DNA of 60,653 bases from Calocera cornea HHB12733. Its lineage: Eukaryota > Basidiomycota > Dacrymycetes > Dacrymycetales > Dacrymycetaceae. Positions 1 through 10,375 of the stretch are shown one piece after another. Where the stretch lies: NCBI GenBank assembly GCA_001632435.1, contig KV424087.1, positions 1-60,653 on the forward strand, written 5' to 3'. The number at the start of each line of letters is the position of its first letter. Positions within the stretch are counted from its first letter, which is position 1. Position numbers and translations under genes: made by a program. The notes beneath the pieces were generated by a model. The model was not told the DNA's origin and made no database searches. It was given only the letters and a program-made list of their open reading frames with translations.

Positions 1-168
1 GCGCGCCTCTTGGGATCTCCTGGCCCCAGTGGGGCCAGGGCTCTGAGAAAGCGCCAAAGAGGCGCGCGCCTCTTTGGCGCTTTCAACTAGGGATCCAAAG
101 AGGCGCGCGCCGCTTTGGATCCCAGCGCCTTATTTGGGGGGGATCCAAAGCGGCGCGCGCCGCTTTGG
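1..168. repeat. Cluster of GC-rich palindromes
   Basis: Four inverted repeats are packed into 170 bp. Positions 19-39 have 10-nt perfect arms around one base. Positions 47-84 are a perfect 38-nt palindrome centred on GGCGCGCGCC. Positions 91-122 are a 32-nt near-perfect palindrome with one mismatched pair and GGATCC at both ends. Positions 145-168 are a perfect 24-nt palindrome. The first bases of the window look like half of another copy. A looser inverted repeat follows (189-198 with 216-225). No coding signal is seen. Confidence 0.85.
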
Positions 169-800
169 CGCTCCTGGGGGGCAAACCCACCCTCCAGGGC
201 TAACCCTCCGACTTTCCTGGAGGGTAGGAATAGGCCTAGGGGTGTACATGCACTAGGTCTGTGCAAATTTTCGGCCCAAACGGACCAGTGTAGCATGTTG
301 AAAGCTAACAGTGCAAATGCTCGTGGCTGTACACCTGTCCCTAACCCTAGCCAATCTGAGTGTCTCCGGGCCTTAGATGTCGTTGAAAACCGGGGGAGTT
401 GGGTGTGTACCTCTGTGTCTCATCTGGAGATTTGTGATACAAGCCGTTGACAGGCTCAACCTGACAAGGGCCAATTGCGTCATACTGTTGGATCTCGCAT
501 CGTCTGAAGCAATTGAAAACCAGGCATTCGATCATGTTCACCGCATGGGCCAGTTGAAAGGAAAGCAGACAAACGCAGCAGCCTTGAAAGCTGACTCAAT
601 GCTAGCACAGATGTTTTCGTCAATCGTTATGTCATGCGCAACACAGTTGAGAACAACGCCGTCACGTGATTACGTAAGCAATCTCCCTGGACAAATTTAC
701 TACACCTCAGCATACAAACCTCGAGACTAATGGAAGTCTTGGGATCCCTTGAAAACAATCCGTGGAAGTTCCACAAGGTCATCAATTGGCTCGCACACAC

Positions 801-1165
801 TGCTCCTGCTTCGGAGGAGCGTGAGACAGGTCCCTGAGGTGGCTCAATAGCCTGCATGATTGCCATTTCATGCTGCTCCTGCCCAGGAGGAGCGTGAGCC
901 GTGTCCCCGATGTGGCTCCATGCCCTGCATGATTGCCATTTCATGCTGCTCCTGCCCAGGAGGAGCGTGAGCCAGGACCCTCACATGGTTCGATAGCCTG
1001 CACGATTGCCATTTCACGCTGCTCCTGCCCAGGAGGAGCGTGAGCCGCGTCCCTGAGATCGCTCAATAGCCTGCGTGATTGCTATTTCACTGAGCTCCTG
1101 CCCAGGAGGAGCGTGAGATGGGTTTCTCTTGTGGCTCAATACCCCGGCTCACGCTGCTCCTGCGC
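801..1165. repeat. 73-bp tandem repeat, five units
   Basis: Units start at 801, 874, 947, 1020 and 1093, a period of exactly 73 bp, followed by a decayed sixth copy near 1155. Each unit begins with GCTCCTGCCCAGGAGGAGC, which can fold into a hairpin, followed by GTGAG, a more variable 25-30 bp segment, and a conserved GATTGCCATTTCA. No open frame spans the units, so this is minisatellite-type non-coding DNA. Confidence 0.9.
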
Positions 1166-1185
1166 TGGAGCTCCGTGCCAAGCCT

Positions 1186-1287
1186 AGGGTCCGTCAGGGT
1201 CTACCTCCTACCCCACGTCTTGTACCCGTCACCTGCCCTTTTGTACCTGCAACCCTAGGCCCTACAAAGGTGACAGCCCTATAGAAT
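1186..1287 (+). repeat. 102-bp direct repeat, copy 1
   Basis: This segment recurs at 1774-1875 in the same orientation and with the same length. Only scattered substitutions are seen, and the last roughly 60 bases are nearly identical. The segment after each copy is not conserved, although a GAGCCCCTCAGG block occurs near both 1288 and 1564. It is probably part of a degenerate larger repeat. Confidence 0.8.
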
Positions 1288-2300
1288 GAGCCCCTCAGGT
1301 CCATCAAGGAATGGACCTTAACCCCTCAGAGCCATCAAGGAAGTGATGGGCTCACCAGTGTGTGGTGTGAGCTCATCCAGTGAAGCAGAGGATGCCTATC
1401 ACAAATGGCCAACATCTGCTCTAAGTAAAGTCAGCGGGATCCTTAAGTGATATTGACGGGATCTATAGGTGAAAAGATGCTCAAGGGGGGCGCAGATAGG
1501 GTGCAGATGTGGCATTGAAGGGGGGCATGCGCATCGCCTGGTATGTGAGATCCAAAAGGGGTGAGCCCCTCAGGCCCATCCGTCCCTTGACCCCCAGAGG
1601 TCCCCCCCCCCGGGCCTGACCCCCTTATTGATGAAGGTATTTACTATAGGGTGAACGGGCCTGGGGGGGGGAGGGGGGGAGGGGCGGCGGGGACGGACGG
1701 GGCACGTTGGCGGGCGATTGGCGGGAGTGGTCATATCGGCGCGGACAGGGTGTCCATGCGGGCGCATAGAGATAGGGTCCATCAGGGTCCACCTCCTACC
1801 CCGCATTTTGTACCCATCACCTGCCCTTTTGTACCTGCAACCCTAGGCCCTACAAAGGTGACAGCCCTATAGAATTCCATGCACGTGCCATGTTGAGCAT
1901 AAAAAGGTGTGACTATATCAGGTCAGAAAATGGGTGCACTAGCAATTTCTAGGTAGACACTGGAAACAAGTAAGACTGGAAGATGGACATTGCTGTCAGA
2001 AACCCCCCTATCCTACCTGTAACTCTACCAAACCTACTATAGGATGAGGCTAATACGTAACCTTGTGGGAACGACTTTACGTATTTCAGACCTGAAATCA
2101 GCCCAGACCCTGCAACTCTTACCCTAACCAACCAGAAAAACACTATAGATTGCTGTAAATACACTGCTTGAGGAGGAATTGGCAGGTGAGTAACCCTAAC
2201 CCCAAATCTGTGCACTGCTTAGGGTTGTTTAACTTACATTAGGTTTAAAGTTTGCCCTTGCCCTTGCGTAGGGTTGAGGGTGTGCCCCAGCCGGGTTGCG
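1288..2300. other. Gene-free repeat-rich stretch
   Basis: No credible gene is seen. The stretch contains the second 102-bp repeat, poly-G/poly-C tracts near 1600-1700, and short AACCCTAACC-like runs near 2175 and 2220 that are too short and irregular to be telomeric. Confidence 0.5.
1774..1875 (+). repeat. 102-bp direct repeat, copy 2
   Basis: Second copy of the repeat at 1186-1287. The two are 588 bp apart and flank a G-run-rich stretch at about 1652-1700, where several runs of four to nine G could support a G-quadruplex on the + strand. Confidence 0.8.
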
Positions 2301-2309
2301 GTTAGTCGC

Positions 2310-2990
2310 AACCTCCTAGGTCTACTAAATAAACAGCCATGTCGGCCCCTTCCAGACGCGGACGTGTAGTCACCATGTAATGGTCAAAGGGCAATGTTGA
2401 TGTAACCTCGTCCAGCTCAATTCACGGGCGGAAGCCAGCGTCCTTGTCCATACGGTGCACCCCAGATGGATAGGCGCTTGCGAGGCTTCCCTGCGACGTT
2501 GCGCCCTAGATTGACGACGTTGCTAAGCTCGTCACTGGGCCGGCTGGGCTCATCGTGGTGGCCGAGTCGGCGACAGGAGGCTGCAGCGTTGGGGCTTTCG
2601 ACCAAACGGCGTATAGGGCTCAACATCAAACCCTGCACGCTTACCGTCCCGATGGACGGGCAGGAGACGGCGGTGGGTACTACTGCAATGCCGCTGGTCA
2701 GACACGCATGCAAGCGTGGGCCGCTTTCGCTTACTCGTTAGGTAGTACGGCTGCTAGGCAGGATGAGCTTGGGGAAAGCCCTCCATCGAGGGTGCATATG
2801 GTTGGGCTGCAATTCTGGTGTCGCTCTTCATTGATGACCGACATCTCTCCGGGGCCGCTCGTGGTCTACTCCGTTGTAGCATGAGGTATAGGAAGACGCA
2901 GAGGATAACCAGAAGTATTGCCGCAACACCTCCAACAACACGTACGACAATGGCTCCAGTACGGTCTAATGGTGAGTGAAGACGCGGGTG
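2310..2990 (-). pseudogene. Decayed 5'-truncated copy of the transmembrane glycoprotein family
   Basis: On the - strand this aligns along its whole length with the 3' part of the gene at 13470-14815. A membrane segment of the type GGVAAILLxILCVxLY is readable at about 2870-2960, followed by the juxtamembrane KSD/AAQP region and a Ser/Pro/Val-rich tail. The reading frame is broken by frameshifts. Within the family tail motif a stop follows DAGFRP, and the LPPDY codons have become a stop-containing CTTTGACCA-type sequence. The ectodomain exons are missing because sequence beyond 2990 belongs to the lnp1 promoter and first exon. It is a relic of an older duplication. Confidence 0.8.
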
Positions 2991-3157
2991 CACCATAGAG
3001 AGTTAGGCTTGGGTAATCCTCGGCATCAGGAGGCTGAGGCGGGTGTCGCCAGGGGTTAGGGTGAGAGGAATCAAAACGCGTGCAGGACGCGCCGTGCAAA
3101 ACGTCATCATCGTCGAGACTGCAGCACTGGCGGGGCCTATGCGCATTCCTACACACC

Positions 3158-4458
3158 ATGGGCAGCTTGTTCTCGAAAGTAAGCATTGATGTTTCATCAC
3201 TGCTTGACGGCCGCTAATGTCTGTCGAAGAAGCCGGACGACTACGAGAATGTACTGTCGAGACTTGCCGAGTCGATAGACACGAAGAAGGCCCAGTTGGC
3301 AGACATTCGACTGCGAGAGCGACGAGCGAGTCTCCTATTCACCCTCTATTCTCTATTCCTTTGGATTGCATATACGGCGGTGTGGTATCTGCAGCTACTA
3401 CCCAGGAGCTGGAGTAGGACGGATGTCTTGAAAGTCTTGAGCGCATTGCCGGTTGGGGCTGTCCCGGTCATGTACGTCTGGTTATGCCTGCTCGTGTCGA
3501 CCGTCGCTCATAGCCGATCAGCATCTTCTTCATTCGACGTCTCGTCCATATGTTCTACCGGTGGAGAGCATCATCCGAAGGTATGCTTATTACCTCACAG
3601 ATTCGCTCTTGCTAATGGGTTACAGAGAGGAAGCTAAAGACGTTGCTCACCGAGCAGAAGGCCAAGATTGCAGAGATCAAGAAGAAAACGAACTACGACT
3701 CGACTCGCAACCTGCTGGAAAAGTACGGGGAGACCAGTGCCAGGGTGAGTCTTGGCCTTTGTATACTTCATGCGCTTATCTGACTGCTCCAAGCCGGAAG
3801 TGCAGTCATCTCCTCTCCAACAACGAGGCGTTCCCGGAGCGCTTCCCGGTACTCAACCGTCCACTCCCCTCAGACAGATTGGCATCGCAGGTGTGGGGAC
3901 ACCTACAAGAGGGCCACCACGACCGCTGCCTCCCTACCTGCAACCGTCTGGAGCGATGCTTCCACCACCGCAAACACGAAAATGGTATGACACTCTGGCG
4001 GATGCGTTGTTGGGGCCCGACGAGCAAGCCGCGTCTCGGGAGAAGTACGCACTGATCTGCGCCAAGTGCTTCAATCACAACGGTCTTGTCTCGCCATCAG
4101 AATGGGATGACGTCCGTGAGTTCATGCCTCACTGGTGACGAGGATACCGCAGTTTAACTCTGGTCTAGAATACAAGTGCCCCAAGTGTGGCTATTTCAAT
4201 CGGTCACGCCGTTCACTGCGCATGGGACAGAGTGCCCTTTCTCCCACTACGCCTGCGACACCCACCTCCACTGCCGCTGCGAAACCAGACTCGATCGAAA
4301 GCCCCAGTCCACCAGCTGGGTCGACCCCGGAAGATCTCCGGCCAGGTGACACAGGCAGTGCCGATGCTGAGGAGGTCGAGGCAACTATCACTGGGCAAGC
4401 GGAAACGCAGACGGCGAACGACTCGATGATGGACATCGATACGCCGAGCCGTGCGTGA
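3158..4458 (+). CDS. lnp1: Lunapark-family ER three-way-junction protein
   Basis: Lunapark proteins stabilise three-way junctions of the tubular endoplasmic reticulum. The model has six exons (3158-3178, 3230-3471, 3522-3580, 3626-3744, 3806-4111, 4153-4458) and encodes about 350 residues. The N terminus MGSLFSK is joined across a 51-bp intron to KPDDYENVLSRL. There follow a short coiled coil, two membrane hairpin segments (about 41-60 and 77-97) and a basic coiled coil with EIKKKTNYDSTRNLLEKY. After a Pro-rich linker comes the C-terminal zinc ribbon, with ICAKC and KCPKCGYFN giving two CxxC pairs. The tail is Ser/Thr/Asp-rich. The in-frame stop just upstream of exon 2 forces use of the tiny first exon. 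The last intron needs an unusual GTCCGT donor and is only 41 bp, so that junction is the least certain. Family identity is secure. Confidence 0.93.
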
Positions 4459-4684
4459 CGTCGCCTGGGGTTGAATGGCCATGCTGTAGATTGATGAACC
4501 ATAACACGATCGGCTTACGATACCAACTGTCTAATCATACAATATTAAGGTATATCCTCTGTCGTTGCAACGGATGAATGGTGGATGGTATGAAGAGCAA
4601 ACGGCCACGCGTGTGGCTCCCAACCCAGAGTAATGTCGCCCGAATTATCAACCCCCGAACCTCATACGGGCCCCGCCAACCTAT

Positions 4685-4822
4685 GCACAAAATTGCGACG
4701 GCGCTCAGCATTCCCAGCAAAGCGACGATAGCAGCGCTTCGTGTCATGGATGGAACAGAGGACGAATTGGCGTTGCCGCTTGAACCGGTTGAGTTGCTAC
4801 CTGAACTCCCGGTACGGCCTGT
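4685..4822 (-). pseudogene. GH16 C-terminal relic (Ser-rich/GPI-signal end)
   Basis: The - strand encodes a Gly/Ser/Asn-rich stretch followed by SSVPSMTRSAAIVALLGML and SAVAIL. This closely resembles the end of the GH16 protein at 11205-12866 (SSAVPMLTQGAAVAAFLGL, then IGAVALLA). No catalytic-domain exon can be found immediately upstream, and the frame runs on without the expected stop. It is read as the remnant of a third GH16 copy. Confidence 0.6.
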
Positions 4823-4860
4823 CCCGCCTGCCGAACAGTGGACGCGTTCATGGGTCATTC

Positions 4861-5325
4861 ATTAGCTTCTGGCCCGGCGCGCCCTCATTTCGTGGGTAGC
4901 ATGCCGAACCCAAGCACAACTCGAGCCATGATTGGGCAGGGCCATAACGATCCACGTAACTACGAAGTTCCCTGCCGAGCTTTATCATGCACAATGGTCC
5001 CCATTTCCGCGGACAACTCGCAGGTGGTCGTTTGTGCGCTGATGTGACCAAGCTGCCCATATGGCTAGGCACAGTCCAACGAACCATAGACCATGGGAAT
5101 CTCGAGGGGAACGGAGAGAAGCACTCAATCGTAACAACTTCTTGCTTGGTTGATCCGTGGGTTACAAGGATGAATGAAATTTCTAGTCTACATGCGTTCA
5201 ACTAGACCATATGGCAACACACATATCCCAGGAGATCGTGAAAAGATGGGGAACAAGCGCAGCATCGACAAAGAAAGAATCCGTCTACCGCCGCGATACG
5301 AGTAGACAAGAATGTACAGCAACAT
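4861..5325. other. Intergenic, no gene seen
   Basis: This lies between the GH16 relic and the 3' end of the first intact GH16 gene. The open frames present have no family resemblance or splice support. Confidence 0.5.
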
Positions 5326-7035
5326 CTATGCAAGAAGTGCCGCGGTCCCAAATGCGCTCAAGAATGCAGCCAGCGCAGCACCATGAGTGATGAGTGATTG
5401 AGCCGAACCCCTTGCGCTGCCGCTGCCGCCATTCCCCAGAGTGGAGTTCACACTTGTCGTTGGGGAGCTGAAGCTGTGCCCGCTACTTGAGCTGGATGGT
5501 CCAGATGAAGCGCTGCTCGAAGTACTGCTCGCCGTGGTGACGTTGCTCCAAATGCGTACATATTGGATCTCAAAGTATGCGGTGCCATAGTTGGAGCCGT
5601 CGCCAGCCACATACGTCGTGTAGCAGTAGTTGGAAGGTGCATCCGCAGGAACTCCGGGGCATGTGGCATTGAGAGTGCCCGGAATTCCACCCCTAGGTGA
5701 GAGTGAGCTTAGTAAACTAGGCAGCTCTCGCCAAAGGAATTTACCAAGCACCGCTGGAATCTATATCAGTGCGCATTCTCTGAGCATAGATAAGGCACTC
5801 ACCAGAGCGTGATATCGATAATGACGTGCTGAGGCTCGAAGTAAGTTGATGTAGGGCATGTTGTGGAAGGGTAGGAAGCGGAGGGCGTGCCCCAGTTGTC
5901 TGGATTCGGTGAGATGTTTGGGTTGGAGACAGACAGGTCGCTGGGTATGCTTCCCCGCTACGCAGGTGTCAAGGGAGCCGCGAAGGGAGCACTCAACAGA
6001 CATACAGGGAAGAACCAAATACTAAGAACTCATAAATAAATATGCGCCTTTCGATCAAAGCCTTGACTTACAAAACGCCGGTATCGGCCAGCAAAGTAGC
6101 GTAGACGCCTCCGCCACCGGCCGCGAAGGCCGCGCCATAGCTTGCATGGTTGGGTTCCTCTACGGTACATCCCTGTGTTTTGTATGGCTCCTCTGTACCA
6201 CAATCTGGGTCTGTGAGAGCGCCTTGCATAGGAGCCGTTGTTGATGCCATGCATCTGATCGCACATGTTAAGGTTCGTAGCGTTTAGTGACACTCCAGAG
6301 CTTACCCGTCTACGGTATGCAGAGCGTACTGATTTGAAGCGGCCATGTTGATTTGCTCCAAGGTGTCAATCTCTGTGAATGTACCGCTGTGTGAGCTGTA
6401 GTCTCGTCGAAATCTGTGGAGCACGAACCGCCTGTCCCACGACTGTCAGAACGCTGCGCGAGTACGAAGGACTGACAGACCTCCTTCGGGCCACTTGGTG
6501 GCTTGCGACCAGAATGCGGGCCTATGCAGCATTGAGCCTGTGCAATGGAAGCCGTCAAGAAACCAACCAAACAGAACATCCATATGGCAGGTGAAGGGCA
6601 TCCATGACCCACAGGCTACCCAAGCCATATGTGTCTACCGTTGATATACGAACTGTGTTCCGCTTGTATGGCTGAGGAACGGTGGAGACATTGTCAACAC
6701 GGATGATCGCGTTACCCGCACCGTTAACGTAGGTGAGCTGTGGTTGGGCAAAAGCCACGTCTCTGGTCACAAAGCTAGTCGTTCGATCAGAGCAGAGCTC
6801 CAAGAGTCAAGGAAGAAGAGCTACTTGACGTCGCCCAAAGTCAGATTCTAGAACCGTCAGATAAATAGGTATGTCGGGTAATGACACAGCACAGACGCAC
6901 ATCCCAGCTGCCGTAATAGTCCCAGTTGTCGTCAAAGAATGTGCTACCTTGCCAGTTGTTGAGGAGGTTGAAGCCTGCAGCGCGAACCAGAGGCAAGAGG
7001 GCAGCATATGCTGCGCAAGATAGCGCGAGCTTCAT
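5326..7035 (-). CDS. GPI-anchored GH16 endo-beta-glucanase-like protein, copy 1
   Basis: A probable secreted, GPI-anchored GH16 (laminarinase/Lam16A-like) enzyme acting on beta-1,3(4)-glucans of the cell wall. Ten exons give 400 residues: 7035-6901, 6847-6825, 6774-6568, 6521-6481, 6372-6306, 6254-6072, 6021-6006, 5957-5803, 5753-5745 and 5692-5326. Residues 1-20 form a signal peptide. The GH16 catalytic motif reads EIDTLE, giving acids E136, D138 and E141. Other family landmarks are YGCSVWPAFWSQA, GVFIWFFP, SNPNISPNPDNWGTP and TAYFEIQYVRIWSN. The last 100 residues are Ser/Thr/Gly-rich and end in a hydrophobic GPI-type signal. Exons of 9, 16 and 23 nt are all needed to keep the fold. The neighbouring gene at 11205 has the same architecture. 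Substrate is inferred from family only. Confidence 0.92.
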
Positions 7036-9882
7036 GAGTCTGTCTGAGGATTACAGTTGCAGGTTGGCCAACACAGGGGTTAGAGTATATCAGTTTTCCA
7101 AGTGCGAGATATCCGGAGCAGAGAGACACTGCCAATGCACGCGAGCCGAACACCACGAGTTTGCCGCCCCTGCGGAAGGAAAAGGGCAGGGGCGTAACGA
7201 GCCGATCTGACCGGAACGCCCAGGAAGCGCGTCCACGCGTCGCGCCCAGGCCAAACCAAAATCACTCACGCGCATGATCCCTGGCATCACATGACTGACA
7301 AAGCCGGTGCCCATAGCCAATAGGAGACTGGTACTCACGAGAAGCCTGGTCCTTCATCCTATATCTTCGCACCAGCACGTTTGGCTCCTCGGGTCAACAA
7401 GCTGGCTACCTCTATTCAGGCTCCTGGAGTACACAGCGACCGCATGCTCCCACTCCGACTCGCACGGGCATCGTTTTCAAGCCCATCCGATGGTCACCGT
7501 GAGTCAGATGCGGACATGTTCTGACCGGCAGACGAATTGGGTAGTCACATTAGCATCCCGAGAACATAGCGCTGCCGAGGTACACTCTCGTTCATTAGGG
7601 GCGCCAGCTGTGACTGTTTTGGCAAAGTCTGGCCCGATATCACCTGTGACGCGCAAGCCCTACATGGCCCTGTATACCCACAATCTTTCTCCCATACGGG
7701 TGATGTACACCTTCTGGACCTCGGTTCGGTATAAACGGGTCCGTCAGTCGCTGAGCCTTCCGGCCCTCTGTGTGACTATACGGTGCGGTGACAGGAAATA
7801 GAGCATCGAGTCCCTCGTACAATGGACGCTCGATGCTGAGGAACGCTGGCGTTCCAATCTGAGAGGATCGGCAGTCTCGCGTTCGGAGCATATGATTTTC
7901 TCGAACGGCAATGCACCGGTACTGGCCACATGCGCACTTCTCTGTCACAGTAGTGTATAAATGCATCTTCCATACTTCTTCCTGTCCTTGCATCTCCGGA
8001 GGCGCTGTTGCGGTACGATATGCGCCAACATGCATCCCCATTCCGCCGAGACGACCTGTTTGGTGCACACAGCCAAGCCTCAGCACAAACCCGGTAATGA
8101 CTTGAAGTGTATGACTTCCTACTACAGCCGCACCGGATTTTGCTTCCGGTTGTGCAACTCTCTGCAATCTTCCATGTTCTATGGGAAAGAAAACCCGCAA
8201 AAGGCAAGAATAGCACAGCCACCTCCTATGTTTTACAGAATTTCCCAGAAAACCAGGGCTATGAGGTAAGAGACATTTAGTCAGCACACAGCTTTTAATA
8301 AATAGGAGTATCACAAGCCTTTGCAGTATAAAAGGGTGTCTCAAATGGCCTAGACTGGGGGTTTCATCCTTTTGACCACTACCTCCATCTGCCAAAAAGT
8401 CCTAAAAGGCCTTCCCCCAGCTTGGACCTGGCCTTGTGGAACACACATACCTCATAGGTTTGTTGGCCTTTGCATATGTACACAAACAAAACTCATTACT
8501 TTGCTAGAATGCCCCACAGAGACCTTGAAAGTGGCATGCATATACCTGTTCAGCTCGACACACCCTATTTGCTCCACCTACCCCCCCTATCCTCCACAAT
8601 GGCCCAGCAATACCCTATGGAAGCCAAGGTGTTGGATCACCTGCAGTTGTGGCATAGAGGCACTATATTTGGCCTTGATATCCTAAAGCAACTTGTTGTT
8701 TTGCTTTTCTGGATTGCTGTTCTCAGAGCAGTTTTGATGGCAGATACCTGGTTAAAGGTAAGCCTATAAACCATGCTCTTTAACATCCTGCTAATCTTAC
8801 TATAGCCTCAATCCAGTTCTATTTGAACCTACAGGAAAGAGCTTAACTGCAGAGAAGCAACTACCTTTGCTCTGATACCCTGTCTTTGTTCTTTCCCTCC
8901 TCTCTCATCAGTATACTTAGTATGGTGTTCTCCCACTATCCATTCCTGTATGACTTTATACTATTCTCTCTACAATGCCTACACTATTACAGGGTGGCTA
9001 AGTGATCCATTGCAGTAACATTGAGTTCATCAGTGAAGAAATAAAGTGTCAGGGGACACCAACTTCACCCCGATTTTGGCTTTTATCAGCAGGTTCACAG
9101 GTATTTGACTACTTTTGACATATTTGGCTCTCAGACAACATCTTTGGTCTACCAAATACTAACTTCGGATACATTGGCACAGGAGTAGGTAAGGGTAAGC
9201 AAGGCTGTGACCCCTTGCCTGTGCGGGGCAGTACTTGGCTGTGTTTGGATGAGTAAGGCTGTGATTGGCAGTGCTTCAGGCAGTGTTGGGTCTCACTTTG
9301 GAGTGTTTGGGAGAAGCTGAGGCTATGTTCACTCTTTTCATATATAACCTTTGGTACCTTGGGTAGCTTCTCCTTAGATCTGATCTCTGAGGAATCTCCA
9401 TAGTCTTGTGAGAAAGCCTAGTCATCATATCTGTCCTCCCATGCCAAACTTCCAAACTCTCTCCAAACTCTGCTTGCTGCATCCAAACTACCTTCGACAT
9501 CCCACATATCTCCTAGTTGGACTTACAAAGGGTACAATTGGTTAGTTATTGGATACTGTCAGCCATGACCTCCTCCAAATCCCTCATCTTTGGTCTCTTT
9601 GACTCAGTCGGGTTTAGTCGGCAGCCTTGCTAGACTGTGTGCCCTCACATAAAGTTAATATCAGGACTATCACCAAAAGTGCAATATAGTATTAGACCAA
9701 AGTGACTGAAAGCCATAGCAGAAGACATATTTGGACCTATAGCAGACCTATAGTGGACAGATTGACCTATGGTGAACATAATGGTGGATATATGGAGGAC
9801 ATATGGTAGATATATACCTATTGCAGTACCAGACAAGTGTTGTGGGGCTCTGCATCCCCTCTGATTTTGGTATATGTGATTA
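7036..9882. other. Gene-poor island, AT-richer toward the right
   Basis: No gene can be supported. A 251-codon open frame on the - strand (7640-8395) has no recognisable domain, no codon regularity and no splice context, so it is left uncalled. From about 8280 the base composition becomes clearly more AT-rich than the gene regions. A short inverted pair GTTTGGATG (about 9243) / CATCCAAAC (about 9481) might mark a decayed element but is too short to call. Confidence 0.5.
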
Positions 9883-10373
9883 CAGTTGACTCTATCTAAG
9901 CCGATGACATCGGGAGGGGGGTTGGGCTATCGACTTAGAGAGAGTATCAGTATGCGGAGCGTGGACTTAATGGCTTGGAGATTGAAATAAGTCACATGAT
10001 CTTGGACATAAGCCTTTTTAAGTCACATGACAATGAGGATAAGCTGCTTAAAGTAAGCATATACATACTTACTCATGCCTTATGGTGCCAAATAAGTGCA
10101 AAGCCATTTGGATGCAGAGACAGGGTCTGCAATGACGTGTACAGCTCCTTTTCTCTTCTCCAGGAACTTCCAGAAGTCCGGCCTTGGCTCCAAGATCCCC
10201 AGAAAAACTCTCTCTAAGCCAATAATACTAGGACGACACCACAATCTGGGTATTGCGTATTGGATTATAAGGTGGAAGCAATTCCCCCCCTTTCCCAAGT
10301 TGGGAGGGGCCAAATTGTATCGGCTTAGAGAGGATACCGGTTTAGAGAGTATCAGCTTAGACAGAGTTGACTG
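9883..10373. mobile_element. Pogo/Tc1-type non-autonomous DNA transposon (MITE), 491 bp
   Basis: The element begins CAGTTGACTCTATCTAAGC and ends with the near-perfect inverse (CAGTCAACTCTGTCTAAGC read on the - strand). It is flanked on both sides by TA (9881-9882 and 10374-10375), the target duplication of pogo/mariner-type elements. The subterminal regions repeat a CTTAGAGAG-type motif in inverted orientation (left 9934; right 10324 and 10341, with a variant at 10356). There is no transposase, so it would need mobilisation in trans. Two copies of AAGTCACATGA occur inside. The terminal inverted repeats differ by about four positions in 23, suggesting an old insertion. Confidence 0.85.
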
Positions 10374-10375
10374 TA

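Noticed and set aside
2170..2270. AACCCTAACC-like strings suggesting telomere proximity
   Set aside because: Isolated one- to two-unit runs without tandem array; normal genes lie on both sides.
7640..8395. 251-codon open frame on the - strand
   Set aside because: No domain, no hydrophobic or compositional pattern, overlapped by equally long frames on the other strand, and located in a decayed gene-poor region.
9243..9489. Inverted pair GTTTGGATG / CATCCAAAC as a second MITE
   Set aside because: Only nine bases match, no target duplication is evident and the interior shows no subterminal repeats.
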